Source of the DNA: Trichormus sp. NMC-1
Lineage (GTDB): Bacteria; Cyanobacteriota; Cyanobacteriia; Cyanobacteriales; Nostocaceae
Assembly (NCBI RefSeq): GCF_001858025.1
Contig: NZ_LZQD01000002.1
Coordinates: 739,781 to 803,780, forward strand
Reading direction: 5' to 3'
Length of the DNA stretch: 64,000 bases
Of the stretch, positions 19,093 through 27,338 are shown piece after piece. Position numbers and translations under genes: made by a program. The first letter of the stretch is position 1, and each line of letters opens with the position of its first letter. Under the pieces are notes generated by a model. The model was not told the DNA's origin and ran no database searches. It saw only the letters and a list, made by a program, of their open reading frames with translations.

Positions 19093-19968
19093 ATGGGTAT
19101 AAAATCACAAATTACAGCTACAGCTATTTTCATGTTGGCGATCGCTGGATGTAGTTCAGGAAACACTCCAGAAGCTACTAATACTCCTAGCCCTGTGCCT
19201 ACTCCCCAAGTAGCAGCCCAGAAACCACCAACAAATCCAACTTTTCCAAATCCTGTAGTGCCACCTAGTGCTACTCGACCTGTTGCTTTAATTAATAATG
19301 GCATCATTCAATCGACTAACGGCGATTTGCAACCGGGTCTGATAGCAAAAGGACGACCTGATCCTTTCGGTGAAATTATTAAGCCGACCATTTCCCAAAT
19401 ACCCGGCAATGAAGGTACAAAACTAGAAGTTCCCAAAATACCTCCTCTGCCTACTACAGTCACCAATCCACAACAGACGCAAACGGTACAAAATAGAACT
19501 CCAATCAAACCCACAAATCCAGCGTTGGTCAAAAATGGCAATCTTAATCCAAAAGTAACTGCCACTCTACCTAAGCCCAAACCTAAACCTCAACTAAATT
19601 CACCGCTGCCTAAGGTTTTACCCCAAATTGTCGCCAACCAACCTATAAAGCCTTTATTACCACCACAACCACAACCTGAAGCGGCCAAAGCAGTTTTAGT
19701 GAGTGGTGTAGTTTTAATTGGGAGACAACCCCAGGCAATTATCAAAGTACCTGAGGAAAAAACCAGTCGCTATGTACAAGCGGGGCAATTATTAGGTAAT
19801 GGCGTTTTGATTAAACGGATTGAAATGAACAGAGGTTCAAACCCTATTGTAATTTTGGAACAATATGGTATTGAAGTAGGTAAAGCAGTAGGTGAAAAAC
19901 CTGTTAACTCTCAGCCCTCAACAACTGCTTCCGCTGGCGATCCTATTTCGATGCTAACACCGCTTTAA
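19093..19968 (+). CDS. Proline-rich lipoprotein with PilP-like C-terminal domain
   Basis: From the ATG at 19093 the product begins MGIKSQITATAIFMLAIAGC, a lipoprotein signal with lipobox LAIAGC; the frame is open from 19039. The next roughly 190 residues are rich in Pro, Gln and Thr (a wall-spanning linker), with GRPDPFGEII near 80-95. The last 90 residues (VSGVVLIGRQPQAIIKVPEE, RYVQAGQLLGNGVLIKRIEM, NPIVILEQYGIEV) look like the small beta domain of PilP/GspC-type pilus assembly proteins. Its position after sigF fits a surface or pilus role. The assignment is by pattern only. Confidence 0.6.
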   Translation: MGIKSQITATAIFMLAIAGCSSGNTPEATNTPSPVPTPQVAAQKPPTNPTFPNPVVPPSATRPVALINNGIIQSTNGDLQPGLIAKGRPDPFGEIIKPTISQIPGNEGTKLEVPKIPPLPTTVTNPQQTQTVQNRTPIKPTNPALVKNGNLNPKVTATLPKPKPKPQLNSPLPKVLPQIVANQPIKPLLPPQPQPEAAKAVLVSGVVLIGRQPQAIIKVPEEKTSRYVQAGQLLGNGVLIKRIEMNRGSNPIVILEQYGIEVGKAVGEKPVNSQPSTTASAGDPISMLTPL

Positions 19969-20111
19969 AATTTTGTGATACTCTCAAACATAACTGTGAT
20001 TTGAAGGCGGCTATCAATCGTTTAGATATAGTTTGGGAGTGCTTTCAAGGATTGAGAAAAAACAGGAAATAAAGTTTAATGACCGGAGATTTCCGGTTTT
20101 ATATTAGTTGT

Positions 20112-20360
20112 ATGGAGCAGATTAAAGAAAAAGTTGAATTCCCAAATTTACCTTTGGCTGTATATCGAGAGATAGCGGCTCATTTGCGTCAAGTAGAAGG
20201 AATAGAGGTGGATTTAATTTCCCAGACTTCTTCGCAGTTTGATTATAGTCAAAGTCAAGTTGATGGTTTGCAGATTTCCTGGACAGCAAATGCTAAGGGA
20301 GAAAACCGACAGAGAGTCAAACAAATTTTGGCTTACTATCAAAATCGGTATGGTGTTTGA
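20112..20360 (+). CDS. Small conserved hypothetical protein
   Basis: An 82-residue protein from the ATG at 20112 (MEQIKEKVEFPNLPLAVYRE); the upstream start at 20079 adds codons that look non-coding. The pattern LPLAVYREIAAHLRQVEGIE and LQISWTANAKGENRQRVKQI looks like a small conserved cyanobacterial protein, but I cannot name it. A clear terminator follows. It may be co-transcribed with the lipoprotein about 140 bp upstream. Confidence 0.7.
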   Translation: MEQIKEKVEFPNLPLAVYREIAAHLRQVEGIEVDLISQTSSQFDYSQSQVDGLQISWTANAKGENRQRVKQILAYYQNRYGV

Positions 20361-20396
20361 TTTTTTCAGCTTTTTGTGAAATTAAATTTCAGTTTC

Positions 20397-20418
20397 AACC
20401 CTAGTTTAGGGTTTTTTT
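20397..20418 (+). terminator. Rho-independent terminator
   Basis: AACCCTA-gtt-TAGGGTT forms a 7-bp perfect stem followed by a T run. It ends the 20112-20360 gene and marks the left edge of the accessory island. Confidence 0.85.
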
Positions 20419-20469
20419 GTGCCTAATAGAAGTTGAGAGTTGCTGGTGTTGAGGTTGGAGATATTTTTT

Positions 20470-20506
20470 TCTCACGCAAAGGCGCAGAGACGCAAAGGAA
20501 GAGCTA
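20470..20506. repeat. CTCACGCAAAGGCGCAGAGACGC-type repeat (three copies)
   Basis: The sequence 'ctcacgcaaaggcgcagaga' followed by 'cgcaaaggaag' occurs here and in near-identical form at 21172-21206 and 21732-21768, each in front of or behind a gene of the accessory island. It is a widespread intergenic repeat of cyanobacteria with unknown role. Confidence 0.75.
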
Positions 20507-20518
20507 AAAAATCATCTT

Positions 20519-21100
20519 TTATTTAGTCAAATTTGTAGGAAAAGTAACGTCTTCATAAACATCAGTTAGATGACAAGAAAAATTCACACTTTTTAATTCT
20601 AATTGTTGATTTCCTTTATAATTATAAAGTTCCCATCTTCCTTCAGGATTACGCCGAAAACAATCAATTCTTTGACGATTTTGGCTAACTAAAACATATT
20701 CTTGTAAAGTGTCTAATTCTTGATAATCACTAAATTTATCACCTCTATCTAAGGCTTCTGTAGAAGGTGATAAAACTTCAATGATTAAACTCGGATATCG
20801 TTTAAAATATTCAAATTGTGTATCTCTTGAATCGCAAGTTACCATAATATCAGGATAATAGAAAATATCTAAAGATTCAATTCTCGCTTTCATGTCAGCG
20901 ACGTAAAGACGGCATCCTGTACCACGAATATGGTTTCTTAAAAGGGCGACTAAGTTAGCGGTAATTGTCACATGAGCGTCACTAGCACCAGCCATTGCGT
21001 AAATTTGCCCTTGGATATATTCATGTTTAATAGGGCTAGATTTTTCAGCTTCTAAATATTCTTCTGGGGAAAGATAGGGGTGAAATTGGCTAAGAGTCAT
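20519..21100 (-). CDS. Uma2-family (DUF820) putative endonuclease
   Basis: A 193-residue protein of the Uma2 family, which is greatly expanded in cyanobacteria and has a restriction-endonuclease-like PD-(D/E)XK fold. Visible parts are the N-terminal YLSPEEYLEAEKSSPIKHEYIQGQIYAMAG and the core DIFYYPDIMVTCDSRD (acidic catalytic position) followed by PSLIIEVLSPSTEALDRGDKFSDYQEL, where E-x-L and K complete the site. Length is typical. The biological role of the family is not settled. It lies in the same orientation as the following Phd-XisI gene and is flanked by repeats. Confidence 0.88.
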   Translation of the reverse strand: MTLSQFHPYLSPEEYLEAEKSSPIKHEYIQGQIYAMAGASDAHVTITANLVALLRNHIRGTGCRLYVADMKARIESLDIFYYPDIMVTCDSRDTQFEYFKRYPSLIIEVLSPSTEALDRGDKFSDYQELDTLQEYVLVSQNRQRIDCFRRNPEGRWELYNYKGNQQLELKSVNFSCHLTDVYEDVTFPTNLTK

Positions 21101-21217
21101 ATATGGTTACGGTTAACATGAGATGATTGGGTGGGAATCTTTCTAGTATAGCAATTGTTATGAATCTTTTTGTCTCACGCAGAGACGCAGAGAACGCAGA
21201 GGAAGAACGCAAAAAAG

Positions 21218-21679
21218 TTAACCCTCTGCAAAACCAGTAAACTGCCTAATATGAGGCGCTCTAAAACCTAACACAATATCTGTTTTCGGTACTCCTAACT
21301 CTACTAATTGATTAGGAATTCCTTCTTCTGTAAAATCGCGCTGAATCCAAATTTTTCCATCTTTAATATCTACATGAATCATTGTACCATACGTTCTATT
21401 TTCACCTTCCCAACCTATATGAACTACTAGATAGCGATTTCTTTGAATATCAAATATTAACTCGATTTCTGTTCCTTCAGAGCAATGACCGTCTGTATGT
21501 GTTGCTAATACTTGTTGTACTAATTCAGGGTAATCTAATTTTTCCATAACATTGGGAACTGGTTTTATTTCTGCGATCGCTTTACCTGCTTCAATGATAA
21601 TAATACTTTCTCCTGCTGCTACTTGATGAAGATAGCTAGTGAGGTTTTTTTGGATTTCATCAATGGTTATGGTTAACAT
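21218..21679 (-). CDS. Phd-type antitoxin domain fused to XisI domain
   Basis: A 153-residue two-domain protein. Residues 1-42 (LTITIDEIQKNLTSYLHQVA, then ESIIIIEAGKAIAEIKPVP) match the prevent-host-death/YefM DNA-binding fold. Residues 46-153 match XisI, the fdxN-element excision controlling factor: LDYPELVQQVLATHT, IELIFDIQRNRYLVVHIGWE, TYGTMIHVDIKDGKIWIQRD and DIVLGFRAPHIRQFTGFA. XisI usually occurs alone, next to XisH. Here no XisH is adjacent, and the antitoxin domain replaces the expected N-terminus. The join is in frame with no break, so this looks like a real fusion. The function of the fusion is unknown. Confidence 0.75.
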   Translation of the reverse strand: MLTITIDEIQKNLTSYLHQVAAGESIIIIEAGKAIAEIKPVPNVMEKLDYPELVQQVLATHTDGHCSEGTEIELIFDIQRNRYLVVHIGWEGENRTYGTMIHVDIKDGKIWIQRDFTEEGIPNQLVELGVPKTDIVLGFRAPHIRQFTGFAEG

Positions 21680-21882
21680 GAGATGATTATTTAAGAATGT
21701 TTCTAGTATATCAAGAAGTTATGAATATTTTTATCTCACGCAAAGGCGCAAAGACGCAAAGGAAGAATTGCAAGTACAAAGGTTTTTGTAATGTTACCTA
21801 TTGACAAATGATAAGGGTTACGTATAATATTACGTAATATCATATCCAGATTAAGTCAGCGTTTCTGGAAAACGCAGGTATC

Positions 21883-22344
21883 ATGTCAATTGCAATTTTT
21901 AGCAATGCTTACTCAGATGAGTTAGTGACAGCCACTGAGTTAAATCGTCAACCTGGAAAGGTTCTAGATAAGGCTTATGAACACCCAATTACTATCACTA
22001 GAAATGACCAATCTTTTGCACTGTTGCGTCGTGAAGATGTGGCTTATTTAGTGAAGGGGGTAACACAAAGTAAGGCTGTTTTTGAGGTGTTATCGGTGGC
22101 GTTTCGGTTGTTGTTGGGTCAAGAAATTGGTTATGAGCATCCTTATGGATGGTTGCGGGTTTTTGATGCTGATGAATTGCAAGATTTTATTAAAGAAGTG
22201 AGTGAGGCTTTTCGTTTAACTGATACTTCTAATGAGGCTTGGGATTTGATTGATGCTATTATTTATGAATGGAAAGAAAGTTCTATAGCTATTATTAGTC
22301 CTGAGTTAGCAGCAGCTTTTAATGATGATAAGGTGAAATCATGA
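21883..22344 (+). CDS. Phd/YefM-like antitoxin with extended C-terminus
   Basis: A 153-residue protein. Its N-terminal 60 residues (VTATELNRQPGKVLDKAYEH, PITITRNDQSFALLRREDVA) resemble the Phd/YefM antitoxin DNA-binding domain. The remaining 90 residues form a helical domain (VFEVLSVAFRLLLGQEIGYE...DADELQDFIKEVSEAF) that I do not recognise. It overlaps the downstream ParD-like gene by 4 bp (ATGA), giving an operon of three coupled genes. Upstream lies 'gtataatattacgtaatatcatat', a palindromic stretch that may be promoter and operator. It may act as an extra regulator of the toxin module. Confidence 0.65.
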   Translation: MSIAIFSNAYSDELVTATELNRQPGKVLDKAYEHPITITRNDQSFALLRREDVAYLVKGVTQSKAVFEVLSVAFRLLLGQEIGYEHPYGWLRVFDADELQDFIKEVSEAFRLTDTSNEAWDLIDAIIYEWKESSIAIISPELAAAFNDDKVKS

Positions 22345-22607
22345 ATATCCAAATTAAACCGGAATTAGAGCAAATTATTCAAGCGCAAATTGCAACGGGT
22401 AGATATACAAATCCTGAAGATGTAATTAGTAAGGCTTTGAAGTTGCTTTTAGAGTGGGATAAGGGTTATCAAAATTGGGTGGAGGAAACACGGGAAAAGG
22501 TGGATGTTGCTATTGAACAATTAGATAGAGGGGAAGGTATTGATGGGGATGTTGTGATTTCACAATTGCGGGATAAGTTGCGTCAAGCGAGAGAAATACA
22601 AGGATGA
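22341..22607 (+). CDS. parD: ParD-like ribbon-helix-helix antitoxin
   Basis: An 88-residue protein. The N-terminus MNIQIKPELEQIIQAQIATG, then RYTNPEDVISKALKLLLEWD, is a classical ribbon-helix-helix DNA-binding domain of the ParD/CopG type. The C-terminal half (about 50-88) is the acidic, extended toxin-binding tail. It overlaps both neighbours by 4 bp (ATGA at 22341-22344 and 22604-22607). It neutralises the ParE-type toxin encoded next and probably autoregulates the operon. Confidence 0.85.
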   Translation: MNIQIKPELEQIIQAQIATGRYTNPEDVISKALKLLLEWDKGYQNWVEETREKVDVAIEQLDRGEGIDGDVVISQLRDKLRQAREIQG

Positions 22608-22909
22608 TAATACATATTATCTCTCCAGAAGCTAGTCGGGATTTATCAGAAATTATTGATTATTTTGCAAATAGAAATATTGATGCTGGAGAGCGTTTTG
22701 TTGATGAGTTTGAGAAGAAATGTAAATATTTAGCTAATTTCCCTAATATGGGGCGTAGCTATGAAAATATTAGGGTTGATTTGCGGGGTGTTCCTTTGGA
22801 TGGTTACGTTATTTTTTATCGAGTTATTGATGGTGGAATTGAAATTGTGCGTGTCGTTAGTGGTTATCGAAATTTGGAATCTTTGTTTACAGAATCAATG
22901 GATGATTGA
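22604..22909 (+). CDS. parE: ParE/RelE-superfamily toxin
   Basis: A 101-residue RelE/ParE-fold toxin. SPEASRDLSEIIDYFANRNI and AGERFVDEFEKKCKYLANFP are the two N-terminal helices, followed by NMGRSYENIRVDLRGVPLDG, YVIFYRVIDGGIEIVRVVSG and YRNLESLF. These are the typical GR, Y-x-I-x-Y-R and I-x-R-V-x-x-G-x-R-(D/N) positions. ParE-type members poison gyrase, while RelE-type members cut mRNA on the ribosome. The sequence favours ParE. It is the last gene of the three-gene operon. Confidence 0.87.
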   Translation: MIIHIISPEASRDLSEIIDYFANRNIDAGERFVDEFEKKCKYLANFPNMGRSYENIRVDLRGVPLDGYVIFYRVIDGGIEIVRVVSGYRNLESLFTESMDD

Positions 22910-22915
22910 GAAGCC

Positions 22916-23031
22916 CTGGCGATTAGAAATCGCGGCTATACAAACGAAGTCCACCTGCGTGGACTAATAACAAGATTTTTGAACCCGCGAAGGCGGGTTT
23001 TGTCTGTGTAGACGCGAATTATATTCGCCAG
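22916..23031. mobile_element. 116-bp MITE-like element with 19-bp terminal inverted repeats
   Basis: Ends are CTGGCGATTAGAAATCGCG and, inverted, CTGGCGAATATAATTCGCG. The interior has two hairpins, AGTCCACCTGCGTGGACT and AACCCGCGAAGGCGGGTT. There is no coding capacity, so it would need a transposase in trans. It lies between the ParE stop and the STAND gene start. The second hairpin, followed by TTGTCTGT, might also end transcription of the toxin operon. Confidence 0.75.
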
Positions 23032-23097
23032 TTGGTATAATTGACATTTTAGTGCAAAATAGTACAATGGTATTGCATCTAACAATAAAGGATAAAA

Positions 23098-25569
23098 ATG
23101 AGTATGAATTATGACCATACAAATTTAATATTTAAAATGTTAATACCTAATTCACTAAGTAAAAAAGCAAAGGGTGATTTTTTTGAAGAAGTAACAGCTT
23201 GTTTATTTAGACAGCGAGGATTGGAGATTACTCATAATATAAGGTTGCCGGGAGTACAAATTGATATCGGATTAGAAGATAAAGATACAAAATCAAAAGC
23301 TGCTGTAGAATGTAAATTTCATAAAGATAAAATTGGTTCTGATGAAGTAGGAAAGATAATATCAATACTTTCAACTTATGATTTTAGTCGTGGATTTTTA
23401 TTATCTGCATCTGAATTAGAAGGTGAAGGTAGAACATTTGCGGATAATTTTAATCAGAAAAATAATAATAAATTAACTGTATGGGCTGGTAAAGACCTGG
23501 TTGAAATTTTTATAAATGCCTATCATATCGAAAAGCCTAACTTAGATAGATTAGGAAATGTATCGGTTAGTAGGATTACATTTTTAATAACATATGAGAA
23601 AGAATTTGTTTGGGTTTTAGAAAAAATAGATGATGATATTGAAAATAGCCAAGTTTTTATTATTCCTACTAAATTAACTCGCAATTATTCTAAAGATTAT
23701 TGGAAAGATTATTTTCAGAAATTTGATGAATATCAAAAATATAATTTAACAGTTATTGATAATAATAATTTAAACACAAATGTTTATCAAGCATTTAATA
23801 TAGCAAGAGAATCTGAATTTAAGAAAATGGTTATACCCAGAATACGCAAAGCAGATAAGTTTGATGAGTATCATTTACCTTGTAATCCAGAAGATTTTGT
23901 TGGACGTTTAAAACCAAAAGAGATATTTTGGGAATTTATAAAAGAGGTAAAAGATAATCAAGCTGATTCAAGAATAGTCTGTTTAACTGGTAATACAGGT
24001 GTAGGTAAATCATCATTATTAGTTAAATTAATAGAAGAATCTAGTCAAGAAGAATATAAGTTTCTTCATATACGTGGTATTGATATTAGCGGTGTTAATG
24101 ATAATAAAGCAAAGTATTTTCTAGCAAATGCTATTCAAACTACATTGCAAGAAGCTATTGATAAAGAATTTATTAATATACCGAATCATCAAATAAAGAT
24201 AGATAGTTTAGAGTATCCTTTTTTTGAAAGTGACTCCATTAATTTATTAAGAAATAAGTTAAGAGAAGAAAGTAAAATAATAGTTATGTTTTTTGATCAA
24301 TTTGAAGAAGTTTTAACTAAAAATTCATGGGAATCTATGTATGAAGATTTCAGGGAAGTTGCTAATGAAATTAATTATATTCAAGAAAATATAGTTTTTG
24401 GTTTTTCTTGGCGAGAAGATGTTAGTATTTCACCTAACAACCCCAAATATCACTTCTGGCAAAAAATTAAACGTAGTAGTAAAATAATAGATTTAAATAA
24501 GTTTATGTTCTCAGAAAAAGACACAGAACAAGTATTAAAGAAATTTGAGAATTTTTTAATTAATAATACTCACATAAAGAGATTAGAAGATAATCTTAAA
24601 TATTGGTTGTCAGATAATTGCCAAAATATGCCTTGGCTATTAAAGAAAATTTGTTATAAAATATATGATGAATATGATGAAACTGTTAATTTAGTAGATT
24701 ATACTAGTATCGAAAAAATATTTGATAGAGATAGAGATAATATAAAAGCAATTGGTGAAAATTATTATGATTGTTTAAAGTATATTGCTGTTAATTCTCC
24801 TGTTTCAATAGAAAAGGTAAGAGATAAATATGGAGATCATATTATTTATAAACTTTTAAGTAATCGTCTAGTCATTGAAACAGAAAGCAATTACAAAATT
24901 TATGCTGATATATTTCGTGAATATATTATAAATGGCACGTTACCATCATTAAATATAAGATTTAAACCTAATACTAGAATATTAATAGCAATACAAGTAT
25001 TTCACTTATTAAATAGTAACTTAACTAAATTTGAGGTGGCTAACAAACTAAATTTAACATATCAAATTAACAAAACGGATACAGTTGACCATGCTATTCG
25101 AGATTTACAAAAGTTTTTACCTCTTGAACCTGAGAAGAATTCTGGTTTAGTTAAAGTATCTGAAAATTTTAGAAAATTAACCGACTATGAAATTGCCGAA
25201 AAATTGGCTGATTACTTAGTGGCAGATATATTAGTTAGTGAAATTTACAGAAAATATCAGCCTGATGAACGTTTTACTCGCGATCAGTTTGATCAAATAT
25301 TATTAGAGAATGAATATGTGAGTAATAATGGAGATATCAAGGATTACCGTAGGTGTTTATCATGGTTTTTATTTGCAGGATTACTGGAAATAAGACACGA
25401 TCAGTATATATATATACCTATTAATTCCAAAAAAGGAAAACAAAAGGGAAAAGCTTCAGATTGTGATTTGAAAAATCAACCGAGAATACAAAAATCTCAA
25501 CAGGAAAATTATCAACCAAATTTATTAGATTTTCTTGAAAGGATTAATACAGATAATTTGTTATCTTAA
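23098..25569 (+). CDS. PD-(D/E)XK nuclease-STAND NTPase, Avs-like putative antiviral protein
   Basis: An 823-residue multidomain protein. Residues about 20-145 are a Mrr/restriction-endonuclease-like domain: KGDFFEEVTACLFRQRG (E30/E31), QIDIGLEDKD (D56), AVECKFHKDKIG (E71, K73) and SDEVGKIISILST. A linker leads to a STAND-type P-loop NTPase that opens with EDFVGR (265-270), Walker A GNTGVGKSS (298-306) and Walker B IIVMFFDQFEEVL (394-406). The C-terminal half (about 480-823) is helical with probable winged-helix segments and no clear TPR array. Nuclease plus STAND is the layout of Avs proteins that sense phage proteins and then cut DNA. A ribosome site AAGGA precedes the ATG. The gene is AT-rich compared with ahcY, suggesting transfer. 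Confidence 0.7.
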   Translation: MSMNYDHTNLIFKMLIPNSLSKKAKGDFFEEVTACLFRQRGLEITHNIRLPGVQIDIGLEDKDTKSKAAVECKFHKDKIGSDEVGKIISILSTYDFSRGFLLSASELEGEGRTFADNFNQKNNNKLTVWAGKDLVEIFINAYHIEKPNLDRLGNVSVSRITFLITYEKEFVWVLEKIDDDIENSQVFIIPTKLTRNYSKDYWKDYFQKFDEYQKYNLTVIDNNNLNTNVYQAFNIARESEFKKMVIPRIRKADKFDEYHLPCNPEDFVGRLKPKEIFWEFIKEVKDNQADSRIVCLTGNTGVGKSSLLVKLIEESSQEEYKFLHIRGIDISGVNDNKAKYFLANAIQTTLQEAIDKEFINIPNHQIKIDSLEYPFFESDSINLLRNKLREESKIIVMFFDQFEEVLTKNSWESMYEDFREVANEINYIQENIVFGFSWREDVSISPNNPKYHFWQKIKRSSKIIDLNKFMFSEKDTEQVLKKFENFLINNTHIKRLEDNLKYWLSDNCQNMPWLLKKICYKIYDEYDETVNLVDYTSIEKIFDRDRDNIKAIGENYYDCLKYIAVNSPVSIEKVRDKYGDHIIYKLLSNRLVIETESNYKIYADIFREYIINGTLPSLNIRFKPNTRILIAIQVFHLLNSNLTKFEVANKLNLTYQINKTDTVDHAIRDLQKFLPLEPEKNSGLVKVSENFRKLTDYEIAEKLADYLVADILVSEIYRKYQPDERFTRDQFDQILLENEYVSNNGDIKDYRRCLSWFLFAGLLEIRHDQYIYIPINSKKGKQKGKASDCDLKNQPRIQKSQQENYQPNLLDFLERINTDNLLS

Positions 25570-25643
25570 TGACTTGTATGTGTTATTTCTATGCGCTCTT
25601 CGCTCCTTCGTGGTTCGTTAAATAAATCCACAACACAAAACCC

Positions 25644-25674
25644 AAAAAAAAGGGATAAGCAAAACGCCTATCCC
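25644..25674 (-). terminator. Rho-independent terminator of ahcY
   Basis: On the - strand GGGATA-GGCGTTTTGCT-TATCCC is followed by eight T. It lies just after the ahcY stop codon at 25698. An A run on the other side would let it act for the STAND gene as well. Confidence 0.85.
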
Positions 25675-25697
25675 CAAAAAATCAAATAATTAATAAC

Positions 25698-26981
<1,284 letters not shown>

Positions 26982-26990
26982 TTATCCTCT

Positions 26991-27070
26991 AAAAAACAAA
27001 AAAGGTACTCAGACCTTTACGTACTTTAATAGATTTTTCCATGACTGGCAATTTTTGGCTGTAATTGCCA
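26991..27070 (-). promoter_or_regulatory. Structured ahcY leader with terminator-like hairpin
   Basis: Read on the - strand upstream of the ahcY ATG (26975). First is a stem TGGCAATT/AATTGCCA (27070-27063 with 27053-27046). It is followed by a second stem AAAGGT-CTGAGT-ACCTTT (27018-27001) directly succeeded by TTTGTTTTTT, a terminator shape, and then the ribosome site GAGGA. AAAGTAC just upstream of the second stem could pair with GTACCTTT instead (one bulge), giving a competing fold. This looks like transcription attenuation. I cannot match it to a known SAH or SAM riboswitch. Confidence 0.45.
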
Positions 27071-27338
27071 ACTAGCTAGTCAATGGTACTCTACACTAGC
27101 TTGACGTTGGATTAAAGCATTGTCAATGTCTACATCCAAGTTTTCTTTTTTGACTGATATCTGTTATGAGTATTATGAACAACAAATTTAGTCATGACTA
27201 TCAACAAATTTTATCTATCTCCAGATAGAAATCAAGATAATCCAGGAAAGATTCAACCTGTGATAGATAACAGCAATTATTTGTTGAAAATGACCATAAA
27301 AGTACTCAAGAGTAGATTTTGCTCAAGGAGGTATGTGA

